In this document: piece after piece, positions 1 through 7,733 of the stretch
How positions within the stretch are numbered: the first letter of the stretch is position 1
Layout: the number at the start of each line of letters is the position of its first letter
Assembly: GCA_018715545.1 (NCBI GenBank)
Contig: DVLK01000077.1
Coordinates: 1 to 10,993, forward strand
Direction: 5' to 3'
DNA: 10,993 bases
Source: Candidatus Caccovivens faecavium
GTDB lineage: Bacteria > Bacillota > Clostridia > Christensenellales > UBA1242
Translations under genes and position numbers: made by a program
Notes under the pieces: model-generated
The model's database searches: none
Seen by the model: only the letters and a program-made list of their open reading frames with translations
Told to the model about the DNA's origin: nothing

Positions 1-1
1 A

Positions 2-391
2 ACCCTAGAAGAGATTGATGATAGAATATTTAAAAATGTAGATAAAATCACTTTGAAATTTTCAAACAAAAACGAATTATTCTATATATACAAAAATACA
101 ATTGTGAAAATAAGATCTCTTAGAGAAATTTTTGATATAACTCATCGAAAATTAGATAATGCAGGCTTAACAAAATATTTTGAGTTAGTTTATATTAATG
201 ATATTTCTAAAGAAACAAACTTAAAAGATGTTAAGTTATATATTTTTTATAAACAAGGAAATGAAATTATGAATGTTGTTTATACAATTAATGTGTTTGA
301 ACTTAATTATTACATAAGTAACGACCACGAACCATTTTTTGGGAGATTGATTTATTACTTAAAAAATATCGTTAAAAAACTTAAGTTATAA
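2..391 (+). CDS. C-terminal part of an unrecognised protein, cut by the left edge
   Basis: The frame is open from base 2 to the TAA at 389-391, so this is the last 129 codons of a longer gene. A TTG at 53 could be read as a start, but it has no Shine-Dalgarno site, and the upstream codons (T-L-E-E-I-D-D-R-I-F-K) read as ordinary protein, so the real start lies outside the window. The visible part is soluble-looking, rich in Lys, Asn, Ile and Tyr, with alternating aromatic and hydrophobic residues and a basic C-terminus (IVKKLKL). I see no signal peptide, membrane segment or family motif. It reads in the same direction as the helicase gene 105 bp downstream, which has its own promoter. No hairpin terminator follows it. 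Function unknown. Confidence 0.6.
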   Translation, partial: TLEEIDDRIFKNVDKITLKFSNKNELFYIYKNTIVKIRSLREIFDITHRKLDNAGLTKYFELVYINDISKETNLKDVKLYIFYKQGNEIMNVVYTINVFELNYYISNDHEPFFGRLIYYLKNIVKKLKL

Positions 392-438
392 AATTAAAAA
401 ATTGAATTAAATAAATAGGCTTTAAAGTTGATGTTTGC

Positions 439-467
439 TTGTTATATAATTTAAATTATGTTATAAT
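439..467 (+). promoter_or_regulatory. Sigma-A type promoter of the helicase-nuclease gene
   Basis: A TTGTTA -35 element (439-444) lies exactly 17 bp from a perfect TATAAT -10 (462-467). The TG at 459-460 makes it an extended -10. Predicted transcription start is about 474, giving a leader of roughly 20 nt. The gene's GAGG Shine-Dalgarno site is at 488-491, five bases before the ATG. It is the best promoter match I found in the window. Confidence 0.72.
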
Positions 468-496
468 ATGAAATATAGATTTTATTAGAGGTAGAA

Positions 497-3400
497 ATGG
501 ATAAAACATACAAAAATTGGTGTGACAAATTGTTGGATTTAGGAAAAACAAATAAGTTGATAAATTTTAAAGAGATAAAACTTAGAACTCTTGAAATTTT
601 ATCTCCTGAATTGGAAAAAGTGTTTAAAGATATTTCAAATGGCAATGTATTAACGTTTTATGATGTTGATGCTTATATTTCCAAATTAAAAGATGATGAC
701 TTACCTATTTATGAACAAGATGAAGCAAAAGGCAAGTATGATAAAATTTCTAAAGATTTTATATTTCATAATTTAAATGATGTAATTAAATCAGACCAAT
801 TATTGTCCTTCAAAAAGGGCGAGAAGTTGACAAAGGTATTAAATAACATAAAAAAAGTTGCAGATTCATCAATTACAGAAACTGGTGTAAACATTTTATA
901 TATGGCTTTTGGTTTTTTAAATTGGCAAGAGGCTGAAAATATAGATTATAGTTTTAAGTCTCCTATTTTATTAATTCCAGTAAAGCTTGAAAACGAATCA
1001 CCAAGTTTACCATTTGCTATTAGGCAATATGAAGATGAAATTGTTGTAAATCCTACACTAAAATATAAATTAAGCGTGGAGTTTGGAATTGAATTACCAA
1101 CATTTCAAGAAAATGGGTTTGAAAATGAAACTATTATAGATTATTTTGAAAGAGTGAACAAAGTTGTTAACAAAAATAGTTGGAAAATTAGCAAAGATGT
1201 TGTTTTAAGTCCTTTTTCATTTACCAAGATTAATATGTATATGGATATGAAAGATAATGAAACTAAAATTTTGGCTAATTCTAATGTAAAAAAGATATTG
1301 AATAAAGATGATAATCAGGTCGAATCATATGATTATGCTGACATAGATATAGATAAATTTTTTGCCGAAGGCAGAGAAATTGATTTACATAATGTTGTTG
1401 ATGCTGATTCTAGCCAAATTGAAGCAATTGTAATGGCAAAAAGTGGAAAAAGTTTTGTTTTGCAAGGTCCTCCAGGAACAGGAAAATCTCAAACTATTAC
1501 CAATATAATTGCAGAACTTTTATATGATGATAAAAAAGTATTATTTGTTTCTGAAAAATTAGCTGCCTTAAATGTTGTCTATAATAACCTTAAAAGAGTT
1601 GGATTGTCAGATTATTGTCTAGAGTTGCACAGCAATAAGAGCAATAAAAAAGATGTAATAGATGAACTAAATAGGGTTTTACATGCCAGCAAAAAGACGG
1701 TAAAAGAAAATGCTAAAAAAGATTTAGAAGAATTATATGAAGCAAAGGGACAATTGGATGATTATGCAAAAATTCTGCACAAGCCAATCGCATCAATAAA
1801 CAAGACTCCATATCAAATTTTTAGTGCTATATCAAAGTATAGAGATTTTCCTGAATTTTCATTTGCAATAGAAAATATTGAGAGTATAGATATTGACTAT
1901 TTAAAAAATGCGACAACTTTATTAGATAAATTCAGCGATTTTGAAAAAACTATTGGTTATGAATACGAAAAAAATTGTTGGAATGGGTTCAATAAGATAA
2001 GTTTAAATTATAAAGAAAAGTTAGATTTAAAAAATCTACTTACATCTATCTTTAAAAACTTGAACGATGTGTGTACTTTTATAAAAAAAATAAAGGACGA
2101 TATAGGAATAGAAATAGAAAACGCAAACGACATAAAATCCTACTATGAGTTAATAAATAAATTAGCAAATCTAAGCTACTTTCATAATTCAATATTTGAT
2201 AAAGAAAAATTAATTCTTATTTTAAAAAATTTAGAAGAATATAACAATGCAATTAAAGATTTAGAAAAAAACAAGAAAATATTGAAAGATGTGTTTAATG
2301 ATGAATTTTATTCTCTTGATATTAACAATTTTTATATTAATTTTAATAGAAACTATAATACTAAATTTAGAATATTAAAAAAAGATTATCGCAAAGATAT
2401 AAAAACTTTAAGAAATCTTCAAAAAGAAAAAAATAAAAAACTTAAATATGAAGATGCTGTAAGATACTTAAAATTAGGCTATCGAATTATAGAATTAAAT
2501 GAAAAAATTAATCAAGGAAAAGAAAATCTTGAATCTTTTATTGGTAACTTGGATGTTATTAAAATTGATTTAGAAAAACTGCACTTAGAACTTAATGACC
2601 TTAACAATATAATGCCAGCGACAATGCTTAGTTTAACACAGGTTACTGAAGAAAGATTTACTGTTTTCCAAAGAACAATTAAAGAATTTATTTCTTTTAT
2701 TAAAGAAAATAAATTTTTGGAACAATTAAATCAAATACAAGAATATTTTGATATCAACATCTACAATGTTAATAAAACTAAACTAATAGAATTAAAAGAT
2801 ATAATAAAAAGATGTTTAGATAGTTTTGAAGAATTAGATGATTGGATTAGATTTAATGAAGTCTTGATAATGTTAAGTCAAGAAGGACTTAAAGAGTTTG
2901 TGGATGAATCAATAAAATACAACATTCCAAGAAAAACATTATCAAAAACATATAAATTAATGTTTTATAAACAACTTATGTATAATACTATAAATAAAAA
3001 TCCAATTTTACACAATTTTTCTAGACTAACTCAAGATTCTGCTGTGGCAAAATTTAAAAAGGAAGATAAAATAAAATTTGAAATTTCTAAGGCTGAAATC
3101 AATTGTAAATTATCTAATAAAAAACCAGATTTCACAAAAATGGTTGCTGGCAGTCAACAAAGTGTATTAACTAGGGAAGCTTTAAAAAAACGCAAACAAA
3201 AACCTGTAAGAGAGTTATTAAAAGAAATATCACAATTAATTCAAACCTTAAAACCTTGTTTCTTAATGTCTCCTTTAAGCGTAAGTACTTATTTAGATTA
3301 TGATACATGTAAATTTGATACCGTCATTTTTGATGAAGCATCGCAAATTTTCCCTCAAGATGCTATTGGCTCTATTGCACGGGCTGAACAGGTTATTGTA

Positions 3401-5128
3401 GTTGGGGACTCAAAACAAATGCCGCCAAGCAACTTCTTTATGGCGGATTTTGATGATGAAAATGAAGATGATTCATTAGATTTTGAATCCATTTTAGACT
3501 CATGTCAAGCTATAATGGAGCAGAAATGGTTAAAATGGCATTATAGAAGCAAGAGTGAAGAATTGATTGCTTTCTCAAATGCGAATTTCTACCATAACAA
3601 TTTGATTACTTTCCCTTCGGCAAAAAGTGAAAGTGAAGATTTTGGAGTTCATTTTTACTATGTTAAAGATGCAATTTTTGATAGAAAAGCAAAAAACAAT
3701 CGAAAAGAAGCTGAAAGGGTTGTTGATTTAGTTTGGGAACATTTTGAGCAATATCCTGAAAGAAGTTTAGGCGTCGTATCTTTTAGTGTCGCACAACAAG
3801 CCTTAATTGAAGAGATAATTTCAGAAAGAAGAAAACAAAATGATATTTTTGCTGAATTATTTGATTCGAAAAGAGAAGAACCATTTTTTGTAAAAAATCT
3901 AGAAACAGTGCAAGGAGATGAAAGAGATACAATTATTTTTAGTGTGGGGTATGGCAGAGATAGTGCTGGAAAATTTTATCATTTTTTTGGACCTCTTAGT
4001 AAAAGTGGTGGAGAGAGAAGATTAAATGTAGCAATAACAAGAGCTAAGTACAATGTTAAAGTTGTAGCTTCAATAAAATCACATGATATTGATTTGTCTA
4101 AAACTACAGCTGTAGGTACTAAATTATTAAAAGAATACCTAGAATGTGCTGAAAAAGGTATGGAGTATCTAAAAAGAACAATCACATTTAATGATTCTGA
4201 ACCCGATTCTGAATTTGAAATTGAAGTTGGCGATGTTCTTAAAAATGCAGGATATAATTTTGATATACAAGTTGGTTGTTCTGGTTATAAGATTGACATT
4301 GGTGTTAAACATCCTAAAAATTCAGATTATGTCTTAGCAATTGAATGTGATGGTGCAACTTATCATTCCAGTAAGACAGCCAGAGAAAGAGATAGACTTA
4401 GACAAGAAGTTCTAGAAAAGCTCGGATGGAAATTTTATAGAATATGGTCTACAAGTTGGTTCTTAAATAAGAAAAACGAACAAGAAAAATTTCTTCAAGC
4501 CGTTGAAAAAGCAATACAGGAATATGATAATAATATTGATGATGATTTTATATATAAAAAGAATGAAGAAAAAGAATCTTTTATTGATGAAGAGATTTCG
4601 GAAGAAAAAGAATTGAAAGATTTATTCCCTAAATATAATCACTATAACTATGATAATATTTATTTGCCAAGTTTTAGAAAAATTATATTTCCATTAGTGG
4701 AAAAAGAAGGACCAATCACTGAAGAATTATTGCTTAAAGAAACAGTGGAATTTTTCGATAATGAAAAGGTAACCAGCAGAGTTAGAGATGATTTCAGAAG
4801 AGCTATGCGTAGTCAGTTTAACATCTTTAAAATAAAGGATTATTATGTAGTAGATAAAAATGCAAAGATTGAATTAAGGCTTCCTGATGATGGAGATGAG
4901 CCTCGTGAAATACTTATGATATGCGATGATGAAATTGCGGCTGGAATGATTGAAATTGTAAAAAATAATAATGGAATAGCAAAAGACTCATTATTTTCAA
5001 CAATTGTAAAATTGTTAGGTTTTAACAGAATGGGAACCAAGATAAAAACAAAATTTGATAAAATCGTTGATAATCTTGTTTCTAATAAGACATTCTCTGT
5101 GGAAGATAATATGATTTTTATGGCTTAA
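497..5128 (+). CDS. Large DUF4011 / SF1 helicase / Vsr-like nuclease protein (Hhe-like antiphage defence)
   Basis: This 1543-residue cytoplasmic protein joins a DNA/RNA helicase to a nuclease. The N-terminus (about 5-200, starting NWCDKLLDLGKTNKLINFKE) matches the opening of DUF4011 proteins. Superfamily-1 (DNA2/NAM7-like) helicase motifs follow in order: Walker A GPPGTGKS at 324-331, VLFVSEKLAALNVV just after, Walker B DEASQ at 946-950, GDSKQMPP at 970-977, HYRS at 1015-1018, ETVQGDERD at 1136-1144 and GGERRLNVAITRA at 1171-1183. Between Walker A and B lies a long, charged, coiled-coil-rich insert (about 400-900). A Vsr/PD-(D/E)xK-like nuclease follows, with D1267, E1283 and D1285 as likely metal ligands, then an ARERDRLR stretch and GWKFYRIWS. 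A DUF3320-like tail (about 1385-1543) includes EGPITEELL. No key motif is broken, so the enzyme is probably active. From memory, this order is that of Hhe (DUF4011-helicase-Vsr), a single-gene antiphage system. The start at 497 has a GAGG site; an antisense ORF at 451-645 is a shadow. The defence role is inferred; the domain content is firm. Confidence 0.9.
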   Translation: MDKTYKNWCDKLLDLGKTNKLINFKEIKLRTLEILSPELEKVFKDISNGNVLTFYDVDAYISKLKDDDLPIYEQDEAKGKYDKISKDFIFHNLNDVIKSDQLLSFKKGEKLTKVLNNIKKVADSSITETGVNILYMAFGFLNWQEAENIDYSFKSPILLIPVKLENESPSLPFAIRQYEDEIVVNPTLKYKLSVEFGIELPTFQENGFENETIIDYFERVNKVVNKNSWKISKDVVLSPFSFTKINMYMDMKDNETKILANSNVKKILNKDDNQVESYDYADIDIDKFFAEGREIDLHNVVDADSSQIEAIVMAKSGKSFVLQGPPGTGKSQTITNIIAELLYDDKKVLFVSEKLAALNVVYNNLKRVGLSDYCLELHSNKSNKKDVIDELNRVLHASKKTVKENAKKDLEELYEAKGQLDDYAKILHKPIASINKTPYQIFSAISKYRDFPEFSFAIENIESIDIDYLKNATTLLDKFSDFEKTIGYEYEKNCWNGFNKISLNYKEKLDLKNLLTSIFKNLNDVCTFIKKIKDDIGIEIENANDIKSYYELINKLANLSYFHNSIFDKEKLILILKNLEEYNNAIKDLEKNKKILKDVFNDEFYSLDINNFYINFNRNYNTKFRILKKDYRKDIKTLRNLQKEKNKKLKYEDAVRYLKLGYRIIELNEKINQGKENLESFIGNLDVIKIDLEKLHLELNDLNNIMPATMLSLTQVTEERFTVFQRTIKEFISFIKENKFLEQLNQIQEYFDINIYNVNKTKLIELKDIIKRCLDSFEELDDWIRFNEVLIMLSQEGLKEFVDESIKYNIPRKTLSKTYKLMFYKQLMYNTINKNPILHNFSRLTQDSAVAKFKKEDKIKFEISKAEINCKLSNKKPDFTKMVAGSQQSVLTREALKKRKQKPVRELLKEISQLIQTLKPCFLMSPLSVSTYLDYDTCKFDTVIFDEASQIFPQDAIGSIARAEQVIVVGDSKQMPPSNFFMADFDDENEDDSLDFESILDSCQAIMEQKWLKWHYRSKSEELIAFSNANFYHNNLITFPSAKSESEDFGVHFYYVKDAIFDRKAKNNRKEAERVVDLVWEHFEQYPERSLGVVSFSVAQQALIEEIISERRKQNDIFAELFDSKREEPFFVKNLETVQGDERDTIIFSVGYGRDSAGKFYHFFGPLSKSGGERRLNVAITRAKYNVKVVASIKSHDIDLSKTTAVGTKLLKEYLECAEKGMEYLKRTITFNDSEPDSEFEIEVGDVLKNAGYNFDIQVGCSGYKIDIGVKHPKNSDYVLAIECDGATYHSSKTARERDRLRQEVLEKLGWKFYRIWSTSWFLNKKNEQEKFLQAVEKAIQEYDNNIDDDFIYKKNEEKESFIDEEISEEKELKDLFPKYNHYNYDNIYLPSFRKIIFPLVEKEGPITEELLLKETVEFFDNEKVTSRVRDDFRRAMRSQFNIFKIKDYYVVDKNAKIELRLPDDGDEPREILMICDDEIAAGMIEIVKNNNGIAKDSLFSTIVKLLGFNRMGTKIKTKFDKIVDNLVSNKTFSVEDNMIFMA

Positions 5129-5153
5129 ATATTGCAATTCCAAACCAATCTTT

Positions 5154-5189
5154 ATTAAAAAATAAAACGAAATTAAAAAATAAAACGAA
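5154..5189. repeat. Perfect tandem duplication, two 18-bp copies
   Basis: Bases 5154-5171 and 5172-5189 are identical copies of ATTAAAAAATAAAACGAA. The second copy supplies most of the left arm of the hairpin at 5179-5231. The first copy can pair with the same right arm over about 11 bases, so two competing stems are possible. Confidence 0.9.
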
Positions 5190-5231
5190 CTTTGTTTGAG
5201 AGATGATCTCTTTCTCAAGGTTCGTTTTATT
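5179..5231 (+). terminator. Strong hairpin terminator after the helicase-nuclease gene
   Basis: AATAAAACGAAC (5179-5190) pairs perfectly over 12 bp with GTTCGTTTTATT (5220-5231). The 29-nt interior can itself fold, either AGAGA/TCTCT (5199-5203 with 5207-5211) or TTGAGA/TCTCAA (5196-5201 with 5213-5218). The U-rich right arm suits rho-independent termination, although the outer stem is AT-rich and no long U run follows. It starts about 50 bp after the stop codon and separates this gene from the DUF4238 gene. The A-rich left arm means it could also act on the opposite strand. Confidence 0.7.
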
Positions 5232-5264
5232 CTTGTTTGTCTCACTTGTCCACAAAGTCTTATT

Positions 5265-5317
5265 TTTGATTATTTAATTTTGATTTTGCGACTTTGATTT
5301 TGAAGCGTTTGATTTTG
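5265..5317. repeat. Periodic TTTGATTTTG repeats upstream of the DUF4238 gene
   Basis: TTTGATTTTG occurs exactly at 5279-5288, 5293-5302 and 5308-5317. A degenerate copy, TTTGATTATT, lies at 5265-5274. Spacing is 14, 14 and 15 bp. It could be an operator array or a decayed short tandem repeat. It lies between the hairpin and the likely start at 5354. A weak promoter-like pair overlaps the third copy: TTGATT at 5309-5314 and GATAAT at 5333-5338, 18 bp apart. Confidence 0.6.
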
Positions 5318-5353
5318 CTATTTCAAAGAAATGATAATACACAGGAATATTTT

Positions 5354-6367
5354 ATGTCAATTAAATTAGATGATTTGACTTATTGGTTAAAGAAATTCTA
5401 TAATAAAATTATGAGTAATTTAACAAAAATTGAACATTATGTTCCCCAAGTTTATTTAAATAACTTTTGCACGGAACAAATAAAGAATAAATTTTTAATA
5501 TGGAAATATGACAAAGAGAAATGTCTTTTTTCTAAAGTCAATATTTCCGATGTTTGTGTTCAGAATTTTTTTTATGATATAAAGAAATCTGAAATACAAG
5601 AATATGCTCAAACAATGGAAGATGATAAGCTTATAGATTTCCCAAATTCAATTTTAAATGAGGATCAGCCTTTAGAGAAGTTTTTTTCCGTTTATGTTGA
5701 GGGTGAATTATTTAATAAAATAAAAAAAATAATAAATCTGTATAATGAAAATAAAGAAGATCTGAGGAAATTAGATAAATTAAGAATATCTGATGAGGAT
5801 TTATTTTATTGCTCTTTATATAGTCAATATCAATGGTTAAGAACTCCTGATATGAAACAATCGTTGGATAAAGTGGGCGAAGATGCTAATAAGGGTATTT
5901 TGGAAATATTAGATTCATACACTGGAGATCAGAAAGACACAGAACAAATTAGAAAAGAAATAAAATTTTCTGAAACGAAGCTTGCAAAAAAAAGAACGCA
6001 TCATGAGATTTTATTTGACGCTAAACATATGACAGGTATGGCCAATATATTTTACCATATGTATAAGTGGATTTTTCTCTATTCCCAAGATCATTTATTT
6101 TTGACTTCAGATAATCCAACAATTTTTGATGGATATTATTCACCAAAAAATATTCCACTCTTCTTTCCTCTAACTCCAAACATTTGCGTTGCATTAATAC
6201 ATGAAGATGATAAAAAAAATTATGAGAAATATGATAATGGTAGTTTTGTAAAGTGTAGCTATGATTGTGTAAAATATATAAATATGCTTACTTTTCATAA
6301 TGCAAATAAGATTGTTTTATCTTCAATTAACAATGATGACGATATAAAGAAAACTCTTTTTAACTAA
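5354..6367 (+). CDS. DUF4238 domain protein, possible defence partner
   Basis: The product (337 residues from this start) shows the DUF4238 signature near its N-terminus, HYVPQVYLNNF (about 28-38). It also has the family's later TSDNP box (about 251-255), followed by a PLTPNICVAL strand. The family's biochemical role is unknown to me, though such genes are often seen in accessory and defence regions. The protein is soluble, with a helical, charged middle and no signal peptide or membrane segment. I chose the ATG at 5354 because AGGA (5343-5346) sits 7 bases upstream. The ATG at 5411 would start the protein 8 residues before HYVPQ, closer to typical family starts, but has no clear ribosome site. 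A TTG at 5294 is less likely, as it would translate the repeat array. A hairpin separates it from the helicase gene, so it is probably transcribed separately, or by read-through. It ends just before its own terminator. Confidence 0.82.
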   Translation: MSIKLDDLTYWLKKFYNKIMSNLTKIEHYVPQVYLNNFCTEQIKNKFLIWKYDKEKCLFSKVNISDVCVQNFFYDIKKSEIQEYAQTMEDDKLIDFPNSILNEDQPLEKFFSVYVEGELFNKIKKIINLYNENKEDLRKLDKLRISDEDLFYCSLYSQYQWLRTPDMKQSLDKVGEDANKGILEILDSYTGDQKDTEQIRKEIKFSETKLAKKRTHHEILFDAKHMTGMANIFYHMYKWIFLYSQDHLFLTSDNPTIFDGYYSPKNIPLFFPLTPNICVALIHEDDKKNYEKYDNGSFVKCSYDCVKYINMLTFHNANKIVLSSINNDDDIKKTLFN

Positions 6368-6380
6368 ACCTCAAAAAAAG

Positions 6381-6405
6381 CAACAACTTAGGTTGTTGTT
6401 TTTTT
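6381..6405 (+). terminator. Rho-independent terminator after the DUF4238 gene
   Basis: CAACAAC (6381-6387), loop TTAG and GTTGTTG (6392-6398) form the stem, followed by seven T's at 6399-6405. A run of A's precedes the left arm (6373-6379), with one bulged G, so the structure could also stop transcription from the right. It starts 13 bp after the stop codon and closes the defence-like block. Confidence 0.88.
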
Positions 6406-6414
6406 ATTATAATC

Positions 6415-6444
6415 ATTAGCACAAATTAGCACAAATTAGCAAAA
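6415..6444. repeat. Three 10-bp tandem repeats (ATTAGCACAA)
   Basis: ATTAGCACAA is repeated at 6415-6424 and 6425-6434, with a 9/10 copy (ATTAGCAAAA) at 6435-6444 and a trailing GTTAGA. The period is one DNA helical turn, so a protein could bind all copies on one face. The repeats lie between the terminator and the holin-like gene and may be a regulatory site or the scar of a recombination junction. I found no second copy elsewhere in the window. Confidence 0.8.
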
Positions 6445-6485
6445 GTTAGACGGCATTAGAAATTTTGAGAATTAAAATATTTGTT

Positions 6486-6494
6486 GAAGGAGGT
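6486..6494 (+). promoter_or_regulatory. Orphan strong Shine-Dalgarno sequence with no gene
   Basis: GAAGGAGGT is the best ribosome-binding sequence in the region, yet no ATG, GTG or TTG lies 4-12 bases downstream and the following codons soon stop. It is probably the remains of a lost small gene just before the holin-like gene, which has its own AAGGGG site at 6524-6529. No clear promoter is visible in 6445-6533. Confidence 0.45.
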
Positions 6495-6533
6495 AAAAGT
6501 AAAAAAATAAGATAGTCGATTAAAAGGGGAATT

Positions 6534-7175
6534 ATGGATTCAGAATTGTTTTTAAATTTATGCAATTTATCTTGGGAAGTTGCCCTGATTGCTTTTATTG
6601 TTTTTGGATTAACAATGCTAATAAAGTGGCCTATAAAAAAGGCTACTTCAAAACTAGAAGAAAACAAGAGAAAAGCAGTTAATACTGTGATTGTATTTAT
6701 TCCAATGATTTTATCAATTTTGTTGAATGGTCTATATTATGGAATATTTAAACATGAGTGGTTCACTGGAATAGTTTTTGAGTCAGCCGGTTCTATATAC
6801 ATAATAGCACTTGCTATTTATGCAATTTATTCAAGAATTGTAATAATTATCAAAGGAGCAAAAACCAACTCGGAAACAAATGAAAATTTGAGTAAAGAAA
6901 CAATCTCATTTATCAAACAAAATATAAAAACTATCTCAAAAACATTAAAAGTTGATGAAAGTAATTTGGAAAAAATCGTAACAAAGATTGAAGAACTTTT
7001 GAAAATAAGAGAAGAAATAACAAACAATCTAGAATACCAAGATATTGCGGCAACAGAGAATATTGATAATCAGGTCAATGAATTAAAACAAGAGGAAAAT
7101 ACTCTTAAAACAACAATTGCTTCATTAAAAGAGCAATTAACAAATTATCAAAATTCAATTAAAAAAGGAGAATAA
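6534..7175 (+). CDS. Holin-like membrane protein with C-terminal coiled coil
   Basis: The 213-residue product has three hydrophobic segments (about 14-31, 50-70 and 86-106). A basic linker, KWPIKKATSKLEENKRKA, separates the first two. Beyond about 115 it is a charged helical region with heptad-like spacing (about 125-165 and 180-207), so the C-terminal half is probably a coiled coil outside the membrane. Size, topology and place beside tail genes suggest a phage holin or a membrane-anchored late protein. The coiled-coil half is longer than in most small holins, and no endolysin is in view, so the lysis role is an inference. The start at 6534 has AAGGGG 4-9 bases upstream. The end of the gene contains the ribosome site of the next gene, whose ATG comes 3 bases after its stop, so the two are translationally linked. 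It may be the first gene of the tail-fibre operon. Confidence 0.72.
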   Translation: MDSELFLNLCNLSWEVALIAFIVFGLTMLIKWPIKKATSKLEENKRKAVNTVIVFIPMILSILLNGLYYGIFKHEWFTGIVFESAGSIYIIALAIYAIYSRIVIIIKGAKTNSETNENLSKETISFIKQNIKTISKTLKVDESNLEKIVTKIEELLKIREEITNNLEYQDIAATENIDNQVNELKQEENTLKTTIASLKEQLTNYQNSIKKGE

Positions 7176-7178
7176 AAA

Positions 7179-7724
7179 ATGGAGTTAGAAGAATTTAAGG
7201 ATAGAGCAGGTCAAGAAAGCACTTATAGACCAAACAGAAGAAGGATTAAGATAGTTAGTCAAACAGCGGATGAAATTATTGCAGATATCGAATATGCCGA
7301 CAATGCAACAGAAAACGGTACACCTATTAATGCCGAAAAGATGAATAAAATTAGAACAGCAGTAATGACCGCTGAAAATAATTCTTCTCAAGCAGTAATG
7401 GCCGCGAGTAGTGCAAATACGACTGCAGGAAATGCAGATACAAAAGCGAATCAGGCACTAGAAACTTCACAAAGCGCAGAAACAACTGCAAATCAAGCAT
7501 TTGAAAAAGCAGATGAGGCTTTAACGCAAGTTGTGAATATGCAAGGCACGAAAGTTAAGGTTAATGGTGCTATTGTTTCTGAATTTGATGCTGACACAAA
7601 GGTGGATGTTAGTATTTATAATACTGAAAAAACTGCCTTGTCAAATAGAGTTACGGCATTAGAGGCAAAACCAATAATTACAAAAATTACTTATGATGCA
7701 ACAACTGATACTTTCATTTTATAG
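7179..7724 (+). CDS. Phage tail-fibre / baseplate adaptor protein with Ala-rich coiled coil
   Basis: The 181-residue protein opens with EEFKDRAGQ...RPNRRRIKIV and continues to ENGTPINAEKMNKI (about 45-58). This is a pattern I know from N-termini of tail-fibre and minor structural proteins of Gram-positive phages, where the DGTP(L/I)NA..(L/M)N box is common. Residues about 60-120 are rich in Ala, Thr, Ser, Asn and Gln with a repeating A..A...A pattern, which predicts a trimeric coiled-coil shaft. A VKVNGAIVSEFDADTKVDVS segment and a second short coil (SNRVTALEAK) precede a beta-like end, ITKITYDATTDTFIL. The inner NG motif at about 129-130 recalls the tag of the small genes that follow. It likely links the tail tip to the short fibre proteins. 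AAGGAG at 7165-7170 decides the start. Its TAG stop overlaps the next gene's AGGAG site. Confidence 0.75.
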   Translation: MELEEFKDRAGQESTYRPNRRRIKIVSQTADEIIADIEYADNATENGTPINAEKMNKIRTAVMTAENNSSQAVMAASSANTTAGNADTKANQALETSQSAETTANQAFEKADEALTQVVNMQGTKVKVNGAIVSEFDADTKVDVSIYNTEKTALSNRVTALEAKPIITKITYDATTDTFIL

Positions 7725-7733
7725 GAGAGCAAG

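Noticed and set aside
53..391. TTG at 53 as the start of the first gene
   Set aside because: The frame is open back to base 2 with ordinary protein sequence and there is no ribosome site, so the gene is cut by the edge.
392..438. Terminator after the first gene
   Set aside because: The stretch is only A/T-rich; no stem of useful length followed by a T run was found.
451..645. Minus-strand frame over the helicase gene start
   Set aside because: It covers the promoter and coding start of a well-supported gene and has no ribosome site or recognisable product. The other minus-strand frames in the window (for example 3979-4185, 4843-5040, 5015-5245, 6446-6667, 6827-7027, 7743-8000, 9272-9526, 10385-10648) fail for the same reasons.
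5294..5353. TTG start for the DUF4238 gene
   Set aside because: It would translate the TTTGATTTTG repeats and has no Shine-Dalgarno site; AGGA lies at the right distance from the ATG at 5354.
6415..6444. CRISPR array or replication iterons
   Set aside because: The repeats are only 10 bp with no spacers, and no Cas or replication gene is nearby.
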